NCBI GenBank assembly: GCA_019056805.1
Contig: DXJG01000002.1
Location: 39,855-103,854, forward strand
DNA from: Candidatus Baldrarchaeota archaeon
Lineage (GTDB): Archaea; Asgardarchaeota; Baldrarchaeia; Baldrarchaeales; DXJG01
DNA length: 64,000 nt
Direction: 5' to 3'
This document shows, in pieces, positions 16,991 to 25,451 of the stretch (position 1 is the first letter of the stretch; each line of letters opens with the position of its first letter). The notes beneath the pieces were generated by a model, which was not told where the DNA came from, did not search any database, and was given only the letters and a program-made list of their open reading frames with translations. The position numbers and the translations under genes were made by a program.

Positions 16991-19900
16991 CATGAAAGTT
17001 GAAGGAATATTTGACCCCATCGGAAGATTTGAAGATTTTATTAAAAGTTATAGAACCGAAGAGGGTATTTACAAATATCGTAGCATGCTTCAAAAATTAT
17101 CATTAACGGGAAACAAATCACTTGTAATAGATTTTGATGATTTATTAAGATTCGACCCAGAACTTGCAAAAAGAACACTTGACGATCCAGAAGATTACAT
17201 TGAAGCAGCTTCAAAAGCAATAAAAAATGTCATGGTCATAGAGGATCCTGATTACGCTCAAAAAATAGAAAAATTCCATCCAAGATTCAAAAACATCCCT
17301 AAAAAAATATCACTAAGACAAATAAGATCTCACCATATAGGCCAACTCGTAGCTATAGATGGTATAATAACAAGAGCAAGCGAGGTTAAACCACAACTAA
17401 TTGAAGCTGTTTTTGAATGCCAACGATGCCATGAAAAAATGGTTATCCCCCAAGAAGAGGGAAAATATGTACCACCTGTTCAATGTGTAAATCCAACATG
17501 CAGAAGAAAAGGCCCATTTAAACTAATAGTTGAAGAATCAAAGTTCATAGACTGGCAAAAAATACGGGTACAAGAAAGACCTGAAGATCTACCACCAGGT
17601 CAACTCCCTCGCTTCATCGATGCATATCTTAAAGACGATTTAGTAGATATTGCCAGACCAGGAGACCGCGTAACAGTAATAGGCATATTAAAAACCTCAC
17701 CAGAATTTGGACAACGAAGAGGAAAACTAACAACATTCAGAGTATTCATAGAAACAAACTACGTAGAACTAACCGAGAAAGAAGCAGAAAGACTAGAAAT
17801 CACACCAGAAGAAGAACAAAAAATACTAGAACTAGCAAAAGACCAATGGATACACAAAAAAATAATACGATCCATCGCACCCTCAATATACGGCTACGAC
17901 GACATAAAAGAAGCAATAGCACTCCTACTATTCGGAGGAGTACCCAAAACACTCCCAGACGGAATGAGAATCAGAGGAGAACCAAACATACTCCTAGTAG
18001 GAGACCCAGGAACAGCAAAAAGTCAACTACTAAGATACGTCGCAAGAATAGCCCCAAGAGGAATCTACACATCCGGAAAAGGATCCACCGCAGCAGGACT
18101 CACAGCAGCAGTAATAAGAGACCCAGAAACAGGAGGAATGAGCCTAGAAGCAGGAGCACTAGTACTCTCCGATCGCGGCGTCGCGTGTTTACATGAGGAG
18201 TCAAAGGTTTTAATCGATAATAGAATAGTTAACATAGGAAGTCTTTTCGATGAGCAACGAAAATTTAAGGCTCGATCTGGAAACGAAGAAGTTGAAATAT
18301 GCGAATTAAATACAAATACGGTTTCTATCGACTCTAAGCTTAAAACAATATCTTCAAGATCTTTATTAATAAGAAGAAAGAAGTATAAAGGCGAGATACT
18401 CGAAATAACACTAGCTTCTGGATTTAAAGTGAAAGTTACTCCCGATCATAAACTTCTAGACGGAAATACATTGGAATGGAGAGATGCTAAAGAATTTAAG
18501 AAAGGCGATTTTGTAATTGCTCCTCTAAAGCTTCCTGAGAATAAGGAAAACATATATCTTCTTGACATTATCCCAGACAATTGGCTCGTCATCCTCGGAA
18601 AAGAAGAAAAGATGGAACTCAAAAGAAAAGTACTTGCTATTTATAAAAGTTTGAGCAAATTTAACAAAAAATACGGTATAACAAAAGATTTTCTTTCTGG
18701 TAGAAGTCAAATAAAGGTCGGTAAACTGAGAAAAATATTAAAAGACCTAGGATGCTATGAGGAATGGAAAAATAAATGCCTTAAATATGGTAGAAAAGCT
18801 TCAGGAGAAATGTTAAAAGTTAATAAGATAACTCCGGAGCTAGCATATTTTCTTGGATTTATTTACGGCGATGGCGATGTTAAAATTTCGCACAGAAGAT
18901 CAAGAATATCAATAACACAATCGTTGAAAAACAGAAAACAAATAGAACGTCTTAAGAAGATGTTTCAAAGTTTTTCACAAAGGAAACTTGGAGAGTATAG
19001 AAGAAAAAGTGTAAGTTTAATAAGAGGGCAAAGAGTAGAAAGTGAAAACATCATTTTATACGCTAACTCTAATTTATTAGCATACATTTACAGCTATGTA
19101 GTCGGAGAAGGGCTGAAAAATCTTTTGAAACTGCCTGATGAAGCTTTAAAGGCATTTATCGCAGGCTGCTTAGATTCAGATGGATGTATTTCAGTCAAGA
19201 GAGGGAGAAAATCGGATAAAATCTATGAAACCGTACACATAGAGTTTCAACTATCAAAGAATGAAGAGGAAAACAAAGCGTTTATGCTTGCCCTAAGACG
19301 ATTTGATTGCTTCGCGAAACTTATAAGAGATAAGAGGATAAATAAAATTATAATAACCGGAAGAGAAGATGTTAGTCGACTTCTAAACGCTATTAAAAAA
19401 TACAGTGTCAAAATTAAAACTATCCCTACTAGAAAACATTTAGTCTCTTCTCTTAGCGATAAACTTCCAAACACTCCAGTTGCAAAAATAAGTACCCACA
19501 TAATATCCTCCGTAAATAAATCTATCTTGCTTAAAAAAGGTATATGGAGTACTCTCTACGCCTATAAAAATAAAAGATATCAACCCTCCAGACAACAACT
19601 TCTAAAAATCAAAAATGAAATTTTCGACTTCTTGGATGAAAAGCTACGAAATCAAATAGAACTACTAACATCCCGAGACTACTTTCTAGACAAGATAGTT
19701 GAAATAAAAACAGAGAAATACTCAGGATACGTCTACGATCTTTACGTTCCAAAATACCATAACTTTGTATGTGACGGAATTATAGTGCATAATTGCATCG
19801 ACGAATTTGACAAAATGAACCCGCAAGACAGGGTAGCCATCCATGAAGCGATGGAGCAGCAGTCTTATCATCCATCCTTTGAAATTACTTTGGCAGATGG

Positions 19901-22229
19901 AGCCAAGGTTAAAATCGGGGATTTCGTCGATGCCCTTTTCGAACAATTTCCAGATAGAAAAATAGATGGAATAGAATGCGAAATTCTTCAAATATCAGAT
20001 CTAAATATTGAAATTCTTACCACGGATTTTGATAAAATATTTAAAACAAAAATTAACAGAGTTAGCAGACATAAAGCACCAAGTCAATTTGTAAGAATAC
20101 TATATTCAAATGGTAGAGAGATACTTGTAACTCCAGAACATCCCATATTCGTTTTTGAAAATGGAGAAATTAAAACTATAAGTGCAGATAAATTAAAAGT
20201 TGGGTCCTTTGTTCCGGCAGTTGAAAAAATCGAGTTTAAGGGGAGTTACAAACTAGATACCGATGCGGGTAATGGAAGAAAAAAGGTTATACTCCCGGAA
20301 GTAATACAAGTTCCAATTGCTAGATTTTTGGGCTACTATGCGGCTGAAGGTTATTCCTATAATGGGGCCACTGCAGAAATTGGATTGAGTAATACAAATC
20401 AAGATATAATTTTAAACATGAAATCTGTTGTGGAAGAAGCTTTCGGAATAAGTCCAATTGACTATGTTGATGTAAATAGAACACTACGTATCGTATCTAA
20501 GTCTCTTTACAACTATATGTCTAAAAACTTTCCAGAATTAATGAAAAGAAGTACTGATAAACGAATTCCACAAAAAATATTTGTAGCAGGTAAAAGGGAG
20601 AGAATAGAGTTTTTAAAGACAGCCTTTGAAGGAGATGGATCCATTGAAAGTGAAGCAATTGCTTATTCAACCTCTTCAAAAGGTCTTGCCGAAGACTACC
20701 AGGACTTGCTTTTAACTCTTGGAATACATTCTCGAATATGCAAAGATGTTTATGATTTACCAAAAGGGCAATTAAAACGATACCGTTACAAAGTCTACAT
20801 AACTGGAGATAGCCTGAAAAAATTTGTAGACATTGTCATTCCTGAGCTTAAGTCACACGAAAAACTCAAAAAACTTGTTGAGAGGAGTGAAAGAATTAAC
20901 AGAAAGCACGATGTTTTACCACCGTACGTTGGAACGATGATAATAAAATGTCTAAAAAAGCTTGGCATGCCTTATAACGGTTACTTTAACGAACATATAA
21001 ACGGAAATTACGGAATAACAAGAGAAGTTGTGAATAGATATTTGAATATCATCGAAAGCAAGATCAAAGAACTTGAAAAAGATATCAGAAATATAAATGA
21101 TCTGCGAAAACTAAGGCAAACAATTGGTTATTCTCAAGCTAAAGTCGCAAAACTGATTAATGTAGCAAGAAGTACAATTGACTACATGGAAAGAGGCGGT
21201 TACGACTCAGAGAAAAGAAATAAACTGATACACGAGTTTAAAACGGCAGTATTAAAGGAAATTGAGGAAACAAAAGAAATAGTCAATAAGATCAAAAAGT
21301 TAAAGAAATTTAGATGGCTAAGAGTAAAAAACGTAGAAATTGTAGATAACTGTGGAGAATTAAAAACAGAATGGGTCTATGATGTTACAGTGGAGCCAAC
21401 AAGGAATTTCATAAGTCATGGACTTATACTTCACAATACAATTAGTATTGCCAAGGCTGGTATTATTGCTACTCTTAATGCGCGTACGGCTATTTTGGCT
21501 GCTGCTAATCCTAAGCTTGGTAGGTATGATCCTTATAGGCCTCCGGTGGATAATATAAATCTTCCACCGACAATTTTGTCTCGTTTTGATTTGATTTTTA
21601 TTTTGACGGATAGGCCTAGGGTGGAGGTAGATAAGCAGGTGGCTGAGCATATTCTTGCTTTGCACCAGATGAGGACTGTGGAGCCGCCGATACCTCCTGA
21701 TCTTCTTCGAAAATATATTGCATATGCTAGGAAAAATGTTCATCCAGTGTTAACTCCTGAAGCTGCACAAAAAATTGAGCAGTTCTATTTGGAGCTCAGA
21801 AGTGTAGGTGAGGCTCCAACGTCTCCTGTACCGATAACAGCAAGGCAGTTAGAAGCTTTGATTAGATTAGCTGAGGCTCATGCAAGGATGGCTCTCAGAG
21901 ATAAGGTAACTGTCGAGGATGCTGAGGAAGCAATACGTCTCATGAAGCTGTCCTTGCAACAAGTAGGAATTGATAGTGAGACAGGTCAACTTGATATAGA
22001 CCTAATAATGACAGGACACAGTAAATCGCAGAGAGATAAGATGGAAAAAATATTAGATTTAATAGACGAATTAGGAGAAGAACCAGACAAAGCTGTTCCA
22101 ATATCTAAACTCATTGAAAGAGCAAGCATAGAAAACATTGATGAGGATTTCGTTAAAAGAGCTGTAGAACGAATGAAAAAGGAAGGCATACTCTTCGAAC
22201 CAAAGCCTGGCTATGTCAAAAAAGCTTAA
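16983..22229 (+). CDS. mcm: MCM replicative helicase precursor containing two inteins
   Basis: The 1748-residue precursor. Removing the two inteins leaves 687 residues, normal for archaeal MCM. The N-terminal domain carries a zinc-binding CQRCHEKM...CVNPTCRR. The AAA+ core has LVGDPGTAKSQLLRY (Walker A), and the Walker B CIDEFDKM is created only after splicing of intein 1. Then MEQQ-TISIAKAGI follows after splicing of intein 2, and AANPKLGRYDPYRP, LSRFDLIFIL (arginine finger) and a C-terminal winged helix complete it. It unwinds DNA ahead of the fork with GINS, encoded just upstream. Extein codon endings change sharply between segments (see findings). Active protein requires both splicing events. 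Confidence 0.96.
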   Translation: MTSMKVEGIFDPIGRFEDFIKSYRTEEGIYKYRSMLQKLSLTGNKSLVIDFDDLLRFDPELAKRTLDDPEDYIEAASKAIKNVMVIEDPDYAQKIEKFHPRFKNIPKKISLRQIRSHHIGQLVAIDGIITRASEVKPQLIEAVFECQRCHEKMVIPQEEGKYVPPVQCVNPTCRRKGPFKLIVEESKFIDWQKIRVQERPEDLPPGQLPRFIDAYLKDDLVDIARPGDRVTVIGILKTSPEFGQRRGKLTTFRVFIETNYVELTEKEAERLEITPEEEQKILELAKDQWIHKKIIRSIAPSIYGYDDIKEAIALLLFGGVPKTLPDGMRIRGEPNILLVGDPGTAKSQLLRYVARIAPRGIYTSGKGSTAAGLTAAVIRDPETGGMSLEAGALVLSDRGVACLHEESKVLIDNRIVNIGSLFDEQRKFKARSGNEEVEICELNTNTVSIDSKLKTISSRSLLIRRKKYKGEILEITLASGFKVKVTPDHKLLDGNTLEWRDAKEFKKGDFVIAPLKLPENKENIYLLDIIPDNWLVILGKEEKMELKRKVLAIYKSLSKFNKKYGITKDFLSGRSQIKVGKLRKILKDLGCYEEWKNKCLKYGRKASGEMLKVNKITPELAYFLGFIYGDGDVKISHRRSRISITQSLKNRKQIERLKKMFQSFSQRKLGEYRRKSVSLIRGQRVESENIILYANSNLLAYIYSYVVGEGLKNLLKLPDEALKAFIAGCLDSDGCISVKRGRKSDKIYETVHIEFQLSKNEEENKAFMLALRRFDCFAKLIRDKRINKIIITGREDVSRLLNAIKKYSVKIKTIPTRKHLVSSLSDKLPNTPVAKISTHIISSVNKSILLKKGIWSTLYAYKNKRYQPSRQQLLKIKNEIFDFLDEKLRNQIELLTSRDYFLDKIVEIKTEKYSGYVYDLYVPKYHNFVCDGIIVHNCIDEFDKMNPQDRVAIHEAMEQQSYHPSFEITLADGAKVKIGDFVDALFEQFPDRKIDGIECEILQISDLNIEILTTDFDKIFKTKINRVSRHKAPSQFVRILYSNGREILVTPEHPIFVFENGEIKTISADKLKVGSFVPAVEKIEFKGSYKLDTDAGNGRKKVILPEVIQVPIARFLGYYAAEGYSYNGATAEIGLSNTNQDIILNMKSVVEEAFGISPIDYVDVNRTLRIVSKSLYNYMSKNFPELMKRSTDKRIPQKIFVAGKRERIEFLKTAFEGDGSIESEAIAYSTSSKGLAEDYQDLLLTLGIHSRICKDVYDLPKGQLKRYRYKVYITGDSLKKFVDIVIPELKSHEKLKKLVERSERINRKHDVLPPYVGTMIIKCLKKLGMPYNGYFNEHINGNYGITREVVNRYLNIIESKIKELEKDIRNINDLRKLRQTIGYSQAKVAKLINVARSTIDYMERGGYDSEKRNKLIHEFKTAVLKEIEETKEIVNKIKKLKKFRWLRVKNVEIVDNCGELKTEWVYDVTVEPTRNFISHGLILHNTISIAKAGIIATLNARTAILAAANPKLGRYDPYRPPVDNINLPPTILSRFDLIFILTDRPRVEVDKQVAEHILALHQMRTVEPPIPPDLLRKYIAYARKNVHPVLTPEAAQKIEQFYLELRSVGEAPTSPVPITARQLEALIRLAEAHARMALRDKVTVEDAEEAIRLMKLSLQQVGIDSETGQLDIDLIMTGHSKSQRDKMEKILDLIDELGEEPDKAVPISKLIERASIENIDEDFVKRAVERMKKEGILFEPKPGYVKKA
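18186..19793 (+). other. MCM intein 1 (536 aa, LAGLIDADG), in the Walker B site
   Basis: Splice junctions are GVA|CLHEESKVLI at the N-side and GIIVHN|CIDEFDKM at the C-side. It has Cys1, a terminal His-Asn and Cys+1. Block B is KVKVTPDHKLL. The two LAGLIDADG helices are ELAYFLGFIYGDGDV and ALKAFIAGCLDSDGCI, and block F is YVYDLYVPKYHNFV. It is a full-length intein with a probably intact homing endonuclease. It interrupts the codons just before the Walker B aspartates, so unspliced MCM cannot hydrolyse ATP. Confidence 0.93.
19863..21437 (+). other. MCM intein 2 (525 aa, LAGLIDADG plus HTH)
   Basis: Junctions are HEAMEQQ|SYHPSFEITLADG and GLILHN|TISIAKAG, with Ser1, His-Asn and Thr+1. Block B is REILVTPEHPIFVF. 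The endonuclease helices are ARFLGYYAAEGYS and EFLKTAFEGDGSIE, and block F is EWVYDVTVEPTRNFI. Between the endonuclease and the C-terminal splicing block lies LRKLRQTIGYSQAKVAKLIN followed by VARSTIDYMERGGY, which reads as an XRE-like helix-turn-helix. It is only 69 bases downstream of intein 1. Confidence 0.93.
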
Positions 22230-22248
22230 CATACGGGGGAAATAGAGA

Positions 22249-25200
22249 ATTAAAATAAAAGAACTGAATATACCTCAAAAAGTGAAAAAAATATTTCTTT
22301 CACAGGGAATAACAAGTTTATATCCCCCACAAGAAGAAGCTATCAAAAGGGGCGCTCTTAACCATGAAAACCTAGTTTTAGCTATACCAACAGCATCTGG
22401 GAAAACTCTTGTAGCAGAACTAGCAATGCTAAAATCGATAATTGAAGAGGGAGGTAAAGCCCTATATTTAGTGCCCTTAAGAGCTTTGGCCAACGAAAAG
22501 TATGATGAATTTAAAAAATACGAACAAATAGGAGTAAAAGTAGCAGTCTCTACAGGCGATTATGATTCATCAGATAAATGGCTCGAAAACTATGATATTA
22601 TAATTTGCTCCGTTGACTATAACGAACCTATAGTTATCAAGGAAAACGGGGTAGTAAAAAGTATTAGAATAGGAGAGTTCGTAGATAAATTAATGGAAAA
22701 ATCAAATAAAATAACTTTTACAAATGGATGTGAAGTTCTAGATATTTCGGACCTTAACTATGAAACTTTAGCATTTGACCCTCAAGACTACAGTATAGGC
22801 TTTAAAAAAATTAGCAAGATAATTCGACACAAAATAACAGAACCACTCTACAAACTATACCTTGAGACCGAAAGAGAAATAACCGTAACAAGCAGTCACA
22901 GTGTTTATGTCCTTGAAAATCTGAACATAAAAGCAAAAAGGGTATCCGAAATCCAAGTAGGAGATTACGTACTTATTCCTCGAAGACTCCCCATCCAGGC
23001 CATTGACACCAAGTCGAAAATAAATCCTTTTACTTTTACACAAATACCAGAAACACATCCAGCTTGTATGCTACCAGCAGATCAAGTAATTTCAATATTA
23101 AAACACTTAAACAATAAATTATTTACTCACTTTACAGAAAGAATCAGCAGAGAACATATTCTCAACATGTTAAATTCCATAAAAATCAAAATTCTCGATA
23201 TACTAACAAAACACAAGAAACTTAATAGTAGAGATATATCCTCACTTTTAAAGATTCACCACATCAAAATAAACCCTTATCTACGATTTCTACTGAAAAA
23301 AGGATTAATAAAAAGGAACGAAGACAGCAATGATCCCTTCTATAGTATATCCAAAAAAGGATTAGCCCTACTTGAAAAAATTAAAAAATTAAAAAGAGTC
23401 TTAAATTCAGATTTCGCATTTGCAAAAGTTAAGAAAATTGTCCAAGTATCCTCTTCATCAAACTATGTGTATGATGTATCTGTTCCAGGTTGCGAAAATT
23501 TCATCGCTGGGCTTGGCGGGGTTATATGTCACAATACAAATGAGAAAGCAGATTCGCTTCTACGACACCATTCCCCATGGCTTAGTAAACTTACCGTGAT
23601 AGTTGCCGATGAAATCCATCTAATTAATGATCCCCATAGAGGCCCAACTTTAGAAGTAGTGCTAGCTAGACTGCGGCAAGTAAATCCAAATGCTCAATTT
23701 TTAGCTTTAAGCGCAACAATAAAAAACGCAGAAGAAATTGCAAACTGGCTAAACGCTAAACTAGTACTAAGCAATTGGCGACCAGTAATTCTAAAAGAAG
23801 GAATATATGATGGAGAGATTATCGAGTTTAATGATGGCACCGTAAAAAAACCTAAAAGATTTGACAGTAATCCCGTAGTTTCACTCGCTATAGATACAGT
23901 GTACGATGGAGGACAATCTCTTATTTTTCTCGGCACTCGCAGATCAGCCGTAAGCATGGCAACAAAAACAGCAAAAATCTTACCAAAACTTTTGTCAAAA
24001 TCATTGCAAAGGACACTTGCAGAAGTAGCAGACGAAATTCTGAGGAGAGGAACCAGAACACAGCAAAGTGAGAAATTGGCCGAACTAGTTAAGCGAGGTG
24101 TTGCTTTCCACCATGCTGGTCTACACTACGAGCATAGAAAAATAATTGAAGACACTTTCAGACAAAATATTATAAAAATAATTTGTGCAACACCGACTTT
24201 AGCCGCTGGAGTAAATCTTCCAGCTCGACGAGTCATAATAAGAGATTATTACCGCTATGAATCAGATTTAGGTCGTTACCCTATTCCAATATTAGAATAT
24301 AAACAACAAGCAGGAAGAGCGGGAAGACCAAAGTATGACAAAGTTGGAGAGGCTATATTGATAGCTAAAAGCGAGGAAGAAAAAAGACAACTATTCGAAA
24401 CCTACATATTTGGCGAACCCGAAAAAATCTGGTCAAAACTTGCAAATGAACAAGCACTAAGAACACATGTTCTGTCAACCATCTCCGCGGGATATGCAAA
24501 CAGCGAAAAATCTCTTTTAAAATTTATAAATGAAACATTTTACGCCTATCAATATGATCCCGAAGATATAAGATCTGTTATAAGAAAGATTTTGAACTTT
24601 TTAACTATTGAAAAACTTTTAGTGAAAACAAATCAAACATTCTTACCAACACCATTAGGTAAAAGAACATCCGAGCTTTACATCGACCCCCTCACAACTG
24701 TGACTATACGTGAAGGCATATTAAACGCTAAAAAAGAAAAGATTACCCCTCTATCTATTTTACACCTGATTTCTCATACTCCTGATATGGTAAAATTATA
24801 TCTTCGTCGTAAAGATTACCAAAAATTCATGGAGATCGTAGATTTACATCACAGTGAATTCTTAGTAGAGGTACCAGATTATTTAACTCAACCCACTGAA
24901 TACGAATGGTTCCTTTCAGAAGTTAAAGTAGCTCAACTTCTACAAGACTGGATAGATGAAAAAACAGAAGACGAAATACTTCAAAATTACGGGATAGGAT
25001 CAGGAGATCTTCTCAGAATAGTTGAAACGGCAGATTGGCTCCTTTATGCTACTGAAGAAATAGCAAAAATAATTAAACGAGACGACTTAATTTCGGAGAT
25101 ATGGAAAATACGGCAAAGAGTAAAACATGGCGTAAGAGAAGAATTATTGGAACTAGTTCGTCTTAAGGGAATTGGAAGGGTAAGAGCAAGAATACTTTAT

Positions 25201-25389
25201 AGATACGGATTCAAATCCATTTTCGACTTACAAAAAGCAACAACAAAAGAACTACTATCCTTACCATTAATTGGGCCGGAAATCGTCAAAAACATAAAAA
25301 AACAAATCGGTGGAAATATCACAGAAAGTGATATAGCATTACTAAAAGAAGAAGAGAAAAAACAAAAAAGACTAACGGACTATAGTTAA
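22249..25389 (+). CDS. hel308: Hel308-type Ski2 helicase precursor with an intein, apparent AUU start
   Basis: Superfamily 2 DNA helicase. Q-like YPPQEEAI, motif I PTASGKT, Ia VPLRALANEK, II VADEIHLI (DEIH), III LSATI, V TPTLAAGVNLPARRVII, VI QQAGRAGRP. A C-terminal ratchet and helix-hairpin-helix (VRLKGIGRVRARILYRYGF) follow. It acts at stalled forks and in recombination repair. After removing the 309-residue intein the protein is about 737 residues, as expected. The track begins at GTG 22282, but the frame upstream reads IKIKELNIPQKVKK, the usual Hel308 N-terminus. It opens with ATT 22249, 8 bases after GGGGGA, and no AUG/GUG/UUG lies in between. GTG 22282 remains the alternative. Confidence 0.93.
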   Translation: MKIKELNIPQKVKKIFLSQGITSLYPPQEEAIKRGALNHENLVLAIPTASGKTLVAELAMLKSIIEEGGKALYLVPLRALANEKYDEFKKYEQIGVKVAVSTGDYDSSDKWLENYDIIICSVDYNEPIVIKENGVVKSIRIGEFVDKLMEKSNKITFTNGCEVLDISDLNYETLAFDPQDYSIGFKKISKIIRHKITEPLYKLYLETEREITVTSSHSVYVLENLNIKAKRVSEIQVGDYVLIPRRLPIQAIDTKSKINPFTFTQIPETHPACMLPADQVISILKHLNNKLFTHFTERISREHILNMLNSIKIKILDILTKHKKLNSRDISSLLKIHHIKINPYLRFLLKKGLIKRNEDSNDPFYSISKKGLALLEKIKKLKRVLNSDFAFAKVKKIVQVSSSSNYVYDVSVPGCENFIAGLGGVICHNTNEKADSLLRHHSPWLSKLTVIVADEIHLINDPHRGPTLEVVLARLRQVNPNAQFLALSATIKNAEEIANWLNAKLVLSNWRPVILKEGIYDGEIIEFNDGTVKKPKRFDSNPVVSLAIDTVYDGGQSLIFLGTRRSAVSMATKTAKILPKLLSKSLQRTLAEVADEILRRGTRTQQSEKLAELVKRGVAFHHAGLHYEHRKIIEDTFRQNIIKIICATPTLAAGVNLPARRVIIRDYYRYESDLGRYPIPILEYKQQAGRAGRPKYDKVGEAILIAKSEEEKRQLFETYIFGEPEKIWSKLANEQALRTHVLSTISAGYANSEKSLLKFINETFYAYQYDPEDIRSVIRKILNFLTIEKLLVKTNQTFLPTPLGKRTSELYIDPLTTVTIREGILNAKKEKITPLSILHLISHTPDMVKLYLRRKDYQKFMEIVDLHHSEFLVEVPDYLTQPTEYEWFLSEVKVAQLLQDWIDEKTEDEILQNYGIGSGDLLRIVETADWLLYATEEIAKIIKRDDLISEIWKIRQRVKHGVREELLELVRLKGIGRVRARILYRYGFKSIFDLQKATTKELLSLPLIGPEIVKNIKKQIGGNITESDIALLKEEEKKQKRLTDYS
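22609..23535 (+). other. Hel308 mini-intein (309 aa) carrying a winged helix instead of an endonuclease
   Basis: Inserted in motif Ib: NYDIIIC|SVDYNEPIVIKENG and GGVICHN|TNEKADSLLRH, corresponding to YDIIIATAEKFDSLLRH in intein-less homologues. It has Ser1, His-Asn and Thr+1. Block B is REITVTSSHSVYVL and block F is YVYDVSVPGCENFIAG. No LAGLIDADG motif is present. The middle reads KILDILTKHKKLNSRDISSL, then KINPYLRFLLKKGLIKRN and YSISKKGLALLEKIKKL, which is a winged-helix DNA-binding domain. If Cys rather than Ser is residue 1 the start is 22606, but Ser1 restores the extein better. Confidence 0.9.
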
Positions 25390-25451
25390 CAAGTTTCTAA
25401 AACTCAATACCTATCAAACAAAATAAACCTTAATTTGATTTGGTGTTAAAT

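Noticed and set aside
17846-18196. 116-aa Arg/Asn/Thr-rich ORF inside mcm
   Set aside because: Shadow of the A/C-ending codon stretch of the MCM extein; its composition reflects the frame, not a protein family.
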